This document shows positions 1 through 6,615 of a stretch of DNA of 8,722 nucleotides, one piece after another (within the stretch, counting starts at the first letter, position 1; each line of letters opens with the position of its first letter). The translations under genes and the position numbers were made by a program. Under the pieces are notes generated by a model that had not been told where the DNA came from, did no database searches, and saw only the letters and a list, made by a program, of their open reading frames with translations. Source of the DNA: an uncultured Bacteroidota bacterium (lineage in GTDB: Bacteria > Bacteroidota > Bacteroidia > Chitinophagales > Chitinophagaceae). The DNA lies in contig CAIVKT010000628.1 of NCBI GenBank assembly GCA_903906615.1, forward strand, positions 1-8,722. Direction: 5' to 3'.

Positions 1-450
1 GCCAGCGGCGCTGCTGCGGCGGATCTCAACACTGCATACAACCAGTTGAATACAGCTATACCCACCTTTTTCCCTGCTCCCCTATTGGGAAACGGGGATA
101 CACTGCTTCCGGGGGTGTATCATATACCGAGCGCAGCAACACTTAATTTAAACCTTGTATTGAACGCGCTGGGCAATCCAAATGCGGTATTTATCTTCCA
201 GATACAGGGAAGTTTTTCCACAAACGCGTTGTCCAAGGTCATTATGATCAACGGGCAACAGGCAGCCAATGTATTCTGGAAAGTAGAAGGCCTGGTGAGC
301 ATGGCAACAGGAACCACCATGAGGGGTACTATAGTAGCCCACAATGCAGCCATCAATATGAGCCCGCTGGACACACTTGAAGGCAGGGCGCTTTCTATAG
401 CCGGCTCTGTAACAACCAATACAATACTGGCCTACATACCCGTAAACACA
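1..450 (+). other. DUF3494 domain, copy 1 (N-terminally truncated by the window edge)
   Basis: The visible part begins at the helix ADLNTAYNQL, which matches ADLINVYNYL in copy 2, and runs through LLPGVYHI, NPNAVFIFQI, QAANVFWKV and LEGRALSIAG. These are the conserved elements of the DUF3494 ice-binding-like family. The opening strand segment (the LGTAANFAVLAGSTVTN-type part in other members) lies outside the window. Confidence 0.85.
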
Positions 451-3438
451 GACAGCCCGTTGCTCAGCGGACCGACAGCGCCGGCACTTGCTTCTACTGC
501 CGCTTATGGCCTGTTTACGAGCATAGGCCCGATGACCAATACAGGTATTAGTTATGTATTTGGCGATGTGGGAACAAACTCAGGCCTGACCTCGGGCTTT
601 GATCCCTTGCTTGTATCGGGAATGATACATCCGATACCTGATGCCTCTACTGCGGCGGCGGCAGCTGACCTGATCAATGTATATAATTACCTCAACGCAT
701 TGCCTATTGATATTGAATTATTGTACCCTGCCGAGTTTGGTAACGACCTGGTGCTTACGCCCCATACTTACCTGCTTAATGCAGCAACAATGCTTACAAA
801 CAGGGTATTCCTGAATGCAGAGGGCAACCCTGCCGCAGTTTTTGTAATGCACATAAACGGGGCATTCAATACCAGCACCCTGTCCAGGATAGTGCTGACG
901 AACGGCGCACAGGCTAAAAATATCTATTGGCTGGTGAACGGCGCAGTAAATGTTTTTGACAATTCTCTTTTTAACGGCAACATAATAGGCGCAGGGGCTA
1001 TCAACTTCAGCCCAGGCGATACACTTAACGGAAGGGCACTGACGAAAAACGGAGCAGTAAATACTGCGGGCAGCTATTTTAACAGCGTACCGGCTGTTAC
1101 CTGTATTGCACCGGCTATAGGCGGCACTAAAAGTGTTTGCCCAGGCGATACAACGGCGCTTAATGACTCGACTACCGGCGGTATATGGACCAGCAGCAAC
1201 CCTTTGATAGCCATGATCGGCTCTTCTTCGGGAATAGTTACCGGTATCTTGCCAGGCAACACTATTATTACTTATACCACACCGGCAGCATGTGTAAGCA
1301 CAGCAACGGTAACGGTGAATACAATAGCCGCGCCTATAACGGGCCTAAGCAATGTATGCGTGGGCGATTCGATCACATTACTTGATGTGACACCGGGTGG
1401 CGGCTGGATCAGCAGCAATACATCATTGGCCACTGTAGGTACCGGTTCAGGTATCGTTACCGGGATTGCAGATGGCAGACCCACTATTTCTTATACAGTA
1501 CCGGGTAGTTGCCCCGCCACTAAAACTATTATTGTGGGCGCAAATGCAGGTGTAATAACAGGACCATCGCGTGTATGCATTGCCTCTACAATTTTATTGA
1601 CAGACACTACACTTGGCGGTATATGGAGCAGCAGCAATGCAAAAGCCACGGTAGTTGCAGGATTGGTAACAGGCTTTAGGTCAGGATTAGATACTATAAT
1701 GTATACGGTTACTAATATTTGCGGCACAGCAGTTGCGACAAAAGCTATAACGATAGATTCGATAACTAATGCAGGAGCTATTACGGGTGACTCTGTAGTA
1801 TGCGTAGGATCTTCCATTACATTGACCGATACTACTACCGGCGGTATATGGAGCAGCAACAATAACGCAATAGCAACGGTTTTTAATGGTGTTGTTACCG
1901 GCCATAGTGCGGGTATAGATACCATAAACTATACCGTGATCAATGGTTGCGGTATAAAATCAACGGCTAAGACCGTAACAGTGAACCCATTACCGGATGA
2001 GGGGGCAATTACAGGCCCATCAGCAGTTTGTGTTGGTTCTTCAATTGTATTGACTGATGCGGCACCGGGTGGCACCTGGAGCTTAAGCAACACTAACGCT
2101 ACCCTATCGGGCGTAACAGTTACAGGCGTTTCGGCAGGTATGGATACGGTTAGCTATACAGTTACCAATGGCTGTGGCACGGCATCAGCGTTAGATTATA
2201 TAATGATCAACCCATTGCCACAGGCTGGAACAATAACAGGCCCTTCGAGTGTATGTGTAGCCTCATCGATCACGTTGACGGATACTACGCCGGGCGGCAT
2301 ATGGAGCAGTGATAACACAAATGCAACCGTAGTTGGTGGTATCGTTACCGGGGCTTCAGCAGGTACGGTGATGATCAGTTATTCGGTTACGAATATCTGC
2401 AACACAGCTTCGGCAACCAAGTCCGTAACAGTTAATCCATTACCTGATGCAGGTACAATTACCGGCCCGTCAGCAGTATGTATCGGTTCTTCGATCACCC
2501 TGGCCGATATTATAACAGGCGGCACATGGAGCAGCAGCAATGCTAATGCAACAGCCACAGGCGATGTAATTACAGGCGTTGCAGCAGGCACAGCTCTTAT
2601 CACTTACACATTCATTAACGAATGCGGAACAGATAGGGCAACAAAGGCGCTGACGATCAACGCAGCTCCTGCGATACCTGTTATTGCAACACAATCTCCC
2701 GCTACAGTATGCACAGGCACTATGTACCAAAACTTTGGCGCAGCAACACTGCCTGCGGCGAATACCAGCTACGCATGGTCTGCAAGTAATGCAGTGGTAT
2801 GGGCGCAGGGAACGGCTCACCAGTATGCGCTTGTGAATTTGGATGCGAGTGGCACTGCTACAGTTACATTAACCGCAACAACTCTTACTACAGGATGCAC
2901 CAACAGCGATATCGTTACAGTGACCGTAGGCACCGCAGTGGCACAAACACCTGAAGTACTCTACTTCAATGGCCACTTTGTATGTATACCGAGCAATGAA
3001 GATTCTTACCAGTGGGGCTATGATGACCTCCATACTTTGGACTCAACGATCCTCGGCGGCGAGATAAACCAGGATTACCTGAATGTAAGCCCTAACCCTG
3101 AAAATGCGTATTGGGTAATGACAACCTCCGGTGGTTGCTTACAGAAAACGTACTTAACCATACCTGCTTCAGCTGTACAAAATGTAAATGAAAATGTACA
3201 GGTACTATCCCTGTATCCTAACCCTGCCAGCAACATTATCAACGTGGATATAAACACAACGATAAACGGCAGCATAGAGGTTATCGTACTGAATGCGATG
3301 GGACAAAAGATCAACACCATACAAACGCTGAATAATAAAGCAACAATAGATGTAGCCGCGCTGCCGGGAGGGTATTATATGATCGCCTGTTACAACAATG
3401 GTGTTAAGATCGCCACCGCAAGATTCATTAAGAACTAA
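1..3438 (+). CDS. Ice-binding family (tandem DUF3494) secreted adhesin-like protein with Ig-like repeats and T9SS type A sorting domain, 5'-partial
   Basis: The reading frame is open from base 1, so the true start lies upstream; 1145 codons are visible and the stop is TAA at 3436-3438. A TTG at 46 is internal to the first domain, because codons 1-45 already read as DUF3494 sequence (ADLNTAYNQL). Domains in order: DUF3494 copy 1, truncated at its N-terminus (1 to about 450, with AVFIFQI, INGQQAANVFWKV, GRALSIAGSV); DUF3494 copy 2 (about 454-1092, with AVFVMHI, TNGAQAKNIYW, GRALTKNGAV); seven Ig/BIG-like repeats (1117-2682); a PKD-like segment (about 2683-2940) and a further Cys-containing segment; and a C-terminal T9SS type A sorting domain (about 3205-3435, with LYPNPASN and GGYYMIACY). 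DUF3494 proteins are beta-solenoids, and characterised members bind ice. The T9SS tail predicts export across the outer membrane and attachment or release at the surface. Ice-binding activity itself is inferred from the family. The OmpA-family gene follows after 31 bases. Confidence 0.92.
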   Translation, partial: ASGAAAADLNTAYNQLNTAIPTFFPAPLLGNGDTLLPGVYHIPSAATLNLNLVLNALGNPNAVFIFQIQGSFSTNALSKVIMINGQQAANVFWKVEGLVSMATGTTMRGTIVAHNAAINMSPLDTLEGRALSIAGSVTTNTILAYIPVNTDSPLLSGPTAPALASTAAYGLFTSIGPMTNTGISYVFGDVGTNSGLTSGFDPLLVSGMIHPIPDASTAAAAADLINVYNYLNALPIDIELLYPAEFGNDLVLTPHTYLLNAATMLTNRVFLNAEGNPAAVFVMHINGAFNTSTLSRIVLTNGAQAKNIYWLVNGAVNVFDNSLFNGNIIGAGAINFSPGDTLNGRALTKNGAVNTAGSYFNSVPAVTCIAPAIGGTKSVCPGDTTALNDSTTGGIWTSSNPLIAMIGSSSGIVTGILPGNTIITYTTPAACVSTATVTVNTIAAPITGLSNVCVGDSITLLDVTPGGGWISSNTSLATVGTGSGIVTGIADGRPTISYTVPGSCPATKTIIVGANAGVITGPSRVCIASTILLTDTTLGGIWSSSNAKATVVAGLVTGFRSGLDTIMYTVTNICGTAVATKAITIDSITNAGAITGDSVVCVGSSITLTDTTTGGIWSSNNNAIATVFNGVVTGHSAGIDTINYTVINGCGIKSTAKTVTVNPLPDEGAITGPSAVCVGSSIVLTDAAPGGTWSLSNTNATLSGVTVTGVSAGMDTVSYTVTNGCGTASALDYIMINPLPQAGTITGPSSVCVASSITLTDTTPGGIWSSDNTNATVVGGIVTGASAGTVMISYSVTNICNTASATKSVTVNPLPDAGTITGPSAVCIGSSITLADIITGGTWSSSNANATATGDVITGVAAGTALITYTFINECGTDRATKALTINAAPAIPVIATQSPATVCTGTMYQNFGAATLPAANTSYAWSASNAVVWAQGTAHQYALVNLDASGTATVTLTATTLTTGCTNSDIVTVTVGTAVAQTPEVLYFNGHFVCIPSNEDSYQWGYDDLHTLDSTILGGEINQDYLNVSPNPENAYWVMTTSGGCLQKTYLTIPASAVQNVNENVQVLSLYPNPASNIINVDINTTINGSIEVIVLNAMGQKINTIQTLNNKATIDVAALPGGYYMIACYNNGVKIATARFIKN
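454..1092 (+). other. DUF3494 domain, copy 2 (complete)
   Basis: This is a full domain of about 210 residues. It opens with AAYGLFTSIGPMTNTGISY and VFGDVGTNSG, then has the helix DASTAAAAADL, the strand motif NPAAVFVMHI, the pair TNGAQAKNIYWLV, and the closing capping motif LNGRALTKNGAVNT. Copy 1 aligns with it segment by segment but is clearly diverged, so the duplication is not recent. Length and motif order fit the DUF3494/ice-binding family. Confidence 0.85.
1117..2682 (+). repeat. Array of seven ~75-residue Ig/BIG-like protein repeats
   Basis: Unit starts are at 1117, 1336, 1555, 1780, 2008, 2233 and 2458, with lengths of 73-76 codons. Consensus elements are ITGPSxVCVGSSITLTD, then GGIWSSSN, then GxVTGxxAG, then ISYTVTNxCGT, then TVNPLPDAG. 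All seven units carry exactly two cysteines at matching places (after the first strand and in the N-x-C-G turn), so an intradomain disulfide is likely. Units 4-7 are the most alike. At DNA level the copies differ at many synonymous positions, so the array is old or codon-diversified. The fold most likely resembles bacterial Ig-like (BIG_2) domains, acting as a stalk between the ice-binding domains and the C-terminal anchor signal. Confidence 0.88.
3205..3435 (+). other. T9SS type A C-terminal sorting domain
   Basis: The last ~77 residues carry the hallmark LYPNPASN motif, a middle strand IEVIVLNAMGQKI and a C-terminal block ALPGGYYMIACYNNGVKIATARFIKN-like in layout. This is the standard type A C-terminal signal of Bacteroidota that directs cargo through the type IX secretion system. 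No T9SS machinery gene is visible in the window. Confidence 0.9.
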
Positions 3439-3469
3439 CCTAAACAACTCAGCTACAAAAACATAAAAA

Positions 3470-5419
3470 ATGAAAAAACTTTTAATTCTGCTGATAGCAG
3501 CAAGTGGCAGCCTGTGCGCACATGCACAGGATACGACAAAACACAAATTCACGCATGATGCGGACCTGGGCAGGTGGGTCATAGACCTGAACCTGCTTGG
3601 GGGCGGCGCCAGCCAGAACTTTAATACATCCGCTACCACAGCCAGCTACCTCAACCCGGTGAATATGAGTACCGGCGAGTTGAAGTACAGGAACGGATAT
3701 TCCTACGGAGGGGACGCGCAACTGGGCTTCTTCTTCGGAAAGAAAAAGCATTTCGGGATAGGGGCAGGCATTATGTATATGCAGCAAAACGGCGATGCCG
3801 TTCTTAATAATTACCATGTAGAGTACCAGGCCACAGACGGAGCCGGTAACGTATACAGGCAGTTGGTAACGGGCAACGATGTGCGCGAAAACATCATTTC
3901 GACGATGTACAATATACCTGTGGTACTTAAGTATAAGAACCGTTTCTCCAAGCACTGGGGCTTCACGATGGACGCGGGCGCGCTCATCAACCTGCAAATG
4001 AAGAACGCTTATACATCGTATGCCAACTTCGATTATGAGGCGATCTATAAATTCGTGAACAATGATGGCGGCGGCCAAACATCGGTTTACGATAATTCAC
4101 CGATACCGAATTCCAATGACTGGATGATCACCAAAGCAGAATTTTATAAAAATAACCCGACCGGCAATCTACAGGATTACTTTAGTGCAAAGCGGGCGCT
4201 GGGATATAATGTGGGTACTAATTTGTCGCCTGCCCAGCAAAAGGGTAACATATCGTATACGCAGGGATCGGTTGGTTTCATTGTACAACCATCTTTCAAT
4301 TACTTCCTGTCTGATAAAGTGGCGCTTAACTTCGGTGGCTATTATATGCTGCAGCCGTTTAAGAACAATGCGCAAAGCAACTACCGACTTACCAATGGTG
4401 AAGGTGGCTACAGCTCTTCTTTGAATAGTGTCACCTCCAGCACCAACCAGGCATATGGATTGAACCTTGGCGTCCGGTTCTTCTTCGGCAAGAAACGCGC
4501 ACCACTGGCCATTAGTTCTATGGAACAAACTGCGCCGACTCAATGCGGCTTATGCGATGGCGGCATTATACTGCATGGCCTGACCCCTAACGAGCCTGTG
4601 CATGTGGACTACAGCCTGAATGGCGGCCCAACAGCCACGTATGCAACGACCGTGCAACCGGACGGCATAGTAAAAATAAACAACCTTTGCGCGGGTACGT
4701 ATACCGCAATCAGCGCAACAATAAAGAGGCGTAATGCAGCAGGCCAGCCTATAACCATAGCCGACCCTGCGATGAGCATTTCTTCTGAAAATATAACCAA
4801 CCCTACAATCACATGGACCTGCAATGGCGCTGTGCTGCTCAATGGGCTGTATGCGGGCAAATCGGTAACCATTAATTACTATCTTGATGGCGCACCGCAG
4901 GCTGCGTATACAGGTGTAGTAAACTCAGATCATTCGATAACGTTAAACAACCTTTGCGCTGGTAAATACACAGGCATAGTGGCGAAGATCAACACCTGCG
5001 TGGCAAACGGCACCGACTTCGCGCTTGCTGCACCGGCACCACCTCCGCCACCACCGGCACCTGTTGTAGTTGAAGAGCCAGCATACAATGCTCCTATATT
5101 GTTTGATTTCAACAAGGCTACGATACATGTATCTTCTTATGCCCAGCTCAATGAGGAATCCAAAGAGCTGCGTAAAGAAACAGACCTGTACATCAGGGTA
5201 GATGCCTACACAGATGCTATAGGATCGGATGCGTACAATCAGAAATTATCAGTTAGGCGTGCTAATGCGGTGAAAACCTATCTGAAAAAGAAAGGCGCTA
5301 ACCCGGCCAGGATAAAAGTTTATGGCCACGGCAAAAAAGACCCGGCTGCTGATAACAGCACCGATGAAGGAAGAAGTAAGAACAGGCGTGCCACGATCAA
5401 CAAAGTATCGGGCGAGTAG
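3470..5419 (+). CDS. OmpA-family outer membrane protein with N-terminal barrel-like region and two adhesin-like modules
   Basis: 649 residues. The ATG at 3470 sits in an A-rich context without a Shine-Dalgarno site and starts a clear signal peptide (MKKLLILLIAASGS, cleavage probably at AHA|Q after residue 19). Residues ~25-343 look like an outer-membrane beta-barrel: alternating strands, several aromatic ends, and FFFGKKK/FFFGKKR near both ends. Residues ~351-435 and ~438-521 are two related modules, each with C-x-G-x-x-L-x-G-L and NNLCAGxYT. A proline-rich linker (~522-533) leads to the OmpA C-terminal domain (~541-645), with LFDFNKATI, YTDAIGSDAYNQKLSVRRA and EGRSKNRRA. D582 and R597 have the 15-residue spacing of the diaminopimelate-binding Asp/Arg pair of OmpA-like domains, so peptidoglycan binding is likely. 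It lies 31 bases after the T9SS-secreted gene and just before a terminator. Its role as partner or anchor of that protein is inference. Confidence 0.9.
   Translation: MKKLLILLIAASGSLCAHAQDTTKHKFTHDADLGRWVIDLNLLGGGASQNFNTSATTASYLNPVNMSTGELKYRNGYSYGGDAQLGFFFGKKKHFGIGAGIMYMQQNGDAVLNNYHVEYQATDGAGNVYRQLVTGNDVRENIISTMYNIPVVLKYKNRFSKHWGFTMDAGALINLQMKNAYTSYANFDYEAIYKFVNNDGGGQTSVYDNSPIPNSNDWMITKAEFYKNNPTGNLQDYFSAKRALGYNVGTNLSPAQQKGNISYTQGSVGFIVQPSFNYFLSDKVALNFGGYYMLQPFKNNAQSNYRLTNGEGGYSSSLNSVTSSTNQAYGLNLGVRFFFGKKRAPLAISSMEQTAPTQCGLCDGGIILHGLTPNEPVHVDYSLNGGPTATYATTVQPDGIVKINNLCAGTYTAISATIKRRNAAGQPITIADPAMSISSENITNPTITWTCNGAVLLNGLYAGKSVTINYYLDGAPQAAYTGVVNSDHSITLNNLCAGKYTGIVAKINTCVANGTDFALAAPAPPPPPPAPVVVEEPAYNAPILFDFNKATIHVSSYAQLNEESKELRKETDLYIRVDAYTDAIGSDAYNQKLSVRRANAVKTYLKKKGANPARIKVYGHGKKDPAADNSTDEGRSKNRRATINKVSGE
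4520..5020 (+). repeat. Two tandem ~80-residue Cys-containing modules inside the OmpA-family gene
   Basis: Module 1 begins near 4520 (CGLCDGGIILHGL, then VDYSLNGGPTATY, then VKINNLCAGTYTAI). Module 2 begins near 4781 (WTCNGAVLLNGL, then INYYLDGAPQAAY, then ITLNNLCAGKYTGI). The order and spacing of motifs match, which indicates a duplication. Comparable modules occur in Bacteroidota surface adhesins; the exact family name cannot be settled by eye. Module 1 has an extra cysteine (CxxC) at its start. Confidence 0.72.
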
Positions 5420-5445
5420 TTCAGTTCGAAATTCAATTATACTGC

Positions 5446-5477
5446 AAGAGGCTTTTTCCGCGAGGGGAAAGCCTTTT
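5446..5477 (+). terminator. Rho-independent terminator after the OmpA-family gene
   Basis: An inverted repeat pairs 5446-5459 with 5464-5477 around a GCGA (GNRA) tetraloop. The 11-bp core AGGCTTTTTCC / GGGGAAAGCCT includes two G-T wobbles, and the flanks add A-T pairs into a TTTT run. It starts 27 bases after the stop codon at 5417-5419, the expected place for the end of the two-gene + strand unit. The A-run on the left arm means it could also act on the opposite strand, but no - strand gene ends here. Confidence 0.75.
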
Positions 5478-5517
5478 GTATTATAGGGAAGAAGGAAAGA
5501 GTTTAGTTGTATTGCTT

Positions 5518-5562
5518 GCCCTGCGCGAGGGCGTTGGTGAGGAACACCAACACGGCGAACCG
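5518..5562. other. Cluster of three adjacent small hairpins
   Basis: Three inverted repeats follow one another almost without gaps. GCCCT/AGGGC pairs 5518-5522 with 5528-5532 (loop GCGCG). A perfect 7-bp stem GTTGGTG/CACCAAC pairs 5533-5539 with 5545-5551 (loop AGGAA). CGG/CCG pairs 5553-5555 with 5560-5562 (loop CGAA). The cluster lies between the terminator and the beta-barrel gene. It could be a REP-like palindromic intergenic element or a structured 5' leader of the next gene. There is no T-run after it, so it is not an obvious terminator. Confidence 0.45.
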
Positions 5563-5635
5563 GGCACACACGGGAATTGTTGATTTTTTGCAGTGTAACA
5601 GCTTTTACATTCTCCATATTTCTTAACTTACGGCA

Positions 5636-6265
5636 ATGAAGATGACTATCCTCCTGTTATTTGCCTTTGCCGGTATTGACTCTGCGTATGGCCAGTGCCC
5701 TTCTAATAAAAGGCAACTGGATATATCGGTGAGCTACGGGGTTATCTCGACGGACCAGGTATTTGGTGTGCCGAATGATGATGGCGCTACTGTGAGCGGG
5801 CAGAAAACGCTGACCAACTCGCCCGGATCGCCATACATTACCGCACGGTATTTCTTTTTTAACCGGCTGGCATTCGGGGTAACGTGTGGTTTTTTAAGCG
5901 AGTCTGGTAAGTATGTGGATACGTATACCCCATCTATAACAGGCACAGGCACTTACACCAGTCATTCTACTGTGACCGCATTCGAGGTATACTACATTTA
6001 CCTGTTCAGGAAAAACATGGAGCTGTATACGCTTGGAGGCATAGGTCCGTCATTCAGTAGTGCGAACATAACTACAAATGTATTGGGCTTGAGCACCACC
6101 AGCCATGCGGAATCTGTGAATACAACGAAGGTGCAGTACACGCCTATAGGTATACGATATGGGGGAAAGCTGGGAGCATATGCGGAGTTGGGTATAGGGT
6201 ATAAGGGCGTGTTCAATGCAGGGATCTCTTATAAGCTGGGGCCTAGTAGCTGGTGGAAGGAGTGA
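5636..6265 (+). CDS. Small outer membrane beta-barrel protein
   Basis: 209 residues, ATG at 5636, TGA at 6263-6265. Residues 1-19 form a short signal peptide (MKMTILLLFAFAG, probable cut at AYG|Q). The rest alternates polar and hydrophobic residues typical of an eight-to-ten-strand outer-membrane barrel: ISVSYGVIS, PYITARYFFFNRLAFGVTCGF, FEVYYIYLFRKNMELYTLGGIGPSF, and GAYAELGIGYKGVFNAGISYKL near the C-terminus. It fits the porin-like/OMP_b-brl group of small Bacteroidota barrel proteins. No enzymatic motif is present and no specific function can be assigned. It is separated from the upstream unit by a terminator, so it should have its own promoter, although no convincing Bacteroidota -33/-7 pair was found. 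It converges with the - strand esterase gene. Confidence 0.82.
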   Translation: MKMTILLLFAFAGIDSAYGQCPSNKRQLDISVSYGVISTDQVFGVPNDDGATVSGQKTLTNSPGSPYITARYFFFNRLAFGVTCGFLSESGKYVDTYTPSITGTGTYTSHSTVTAFEVYYIYLFRKNMELYTLGGIGPSFSSANITTNVLGLSTTSHAESVNTTKVQYTPIGIRYGGKLGAYAELGIGYKGVFNAGISYKLGPSSWWKE

Positions 6266-6326
6266 AGAACGCGAGCGATCCTTCATTTTATTCTCTTCGC
6301 CAACGCATGTTCAAAAATACAGTGCC

Positions 6327-6430
6327 TTCTATAGAACTGAAGTGGTTCGGCGAGTACTGTGCGCGTATATCCCTCCTACGTCGGGATGACAAAAAAGCGT
6401 TTGGTTGTGAGGGTTGAGTACAGGTACTCG
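6327..6430. repeat. 104-bp intergenic direct repeat, copy 1
   Basis: It starts TTCTATAGAACTGAAG and ends GTACTCG. Inside are ATCCC/GGGAT (6369-6373 with 6383-6387, 9-base loop), GAGTAC/GTACTC near the end (6416-6421 with 6424-6429), and CGAGTAC at 6351-6357 inverted relative to GTACTCG at 6424-6430. Copy 2 follows immediately. Counting by eye gives 7 mismatches over 104 positions between the copies. The core TCCTACGTCGGGATGAC resembles, from memory, dispersed intergenic repeats of Bacteroidota genomes. Confidence 0.85.
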
Positions 6431-6534
6431 TTCTATAGAACTAAAGTGGTTCGGCGAGTACTGCGCGCGTAGATCCTTCCTACGTCGGGATGACAAAAAA
6501 GCGTCTGGTTGTGAGGGTTGAGTACAGGTAATCC
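6431..6534. repeat. 104-bp intergenic direct repeat, copy 2
   Basis: It is directly abutted to copy 1 with the same length and no indel. Changes include A for G in GAACTNAAG, C for T in ACTNGCGCG, and T for C in the hairpin arm (ATCCT at 6473-6477), which still pairs with GGGAT (6487-6491) through a G-T wobble. The last four bases (ATCC in place of CTCG) lose the terminal GTACTCG arm. Confidence 0.85.
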
Positions 6535-6551
6535 TTCCGTAGAGCTAAAGT
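6535..6551. repeat. Start of a truncated third copy of the 104-bp repeat
   Basis: TTCCGTAGAGCTAAAGT aligns with TTCTATAGAACTAAAGT at the start of copy 2 with three mismatches, in exact register, and then diverges. It suggests a longer array that has decayed, or the duplication breakpoint. Confidence 0.5.
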
Positions 6552-6615
6552 TCTTGCTTCGCTAAGCCTGCGACGTGAATGGGAATTTTCCATCGCGAAT
6601 AGCAATAAGTTTCTA

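Larger units (their letters stand above)
6266..6615. other. Convergent intergenic region, no gene
   Basis: This 350-base region lies between the stop of the beta-barrel gene and the stop of the - strand esterase gene. It contains the 104-bp tandem repeat (6327-6534) with a partial third copy. The flanks, 6266-6326 and 6552-6615, show no coding potential and no strong hairpin-plus-T-run terminator for either gene. A weak GCTT/AAGC hairpin (about 6557-6568) is the only other dyad seen. Confidence 0.6.

Noticed and set aside
46..48. TTG as a start codon for the large secreted protein
   Set aside because: The frame is open to base 1 and codons before it encode conserved DUF3494 residues matching copy 2, so the gene continues upstream of the window.
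3506..3520. Lipoprotein lipobox around Cys16 of the OmpA-family protein
   Set aside because: The residue before the cysteine is Leu (GSLC), not Gly/Ala/Ser, and a normal AHA|Q signal peptidase I site follows.
3482..4078. 198-codon open frame on the - strand
   Set aside because: It is antisense to the signal peptide and barrel region of the OmpA-family gene and has no independent support.
5577..5635. Bacteroidota -33 TTG / -7 TAnnTTTG promoter before the beta-barrel gene
   Set aside because: TTG triplets at 5577 and 5588 are present, but no TAnnTTTG-like box lies at the right spacing (TACATTCT and TATTTCTT are poor and misplaced).
6327..6551. CRISPR-like array
   Set aside because: The copies are 104 bp, directly abutted with no unique spacers, and no cas gene is present.
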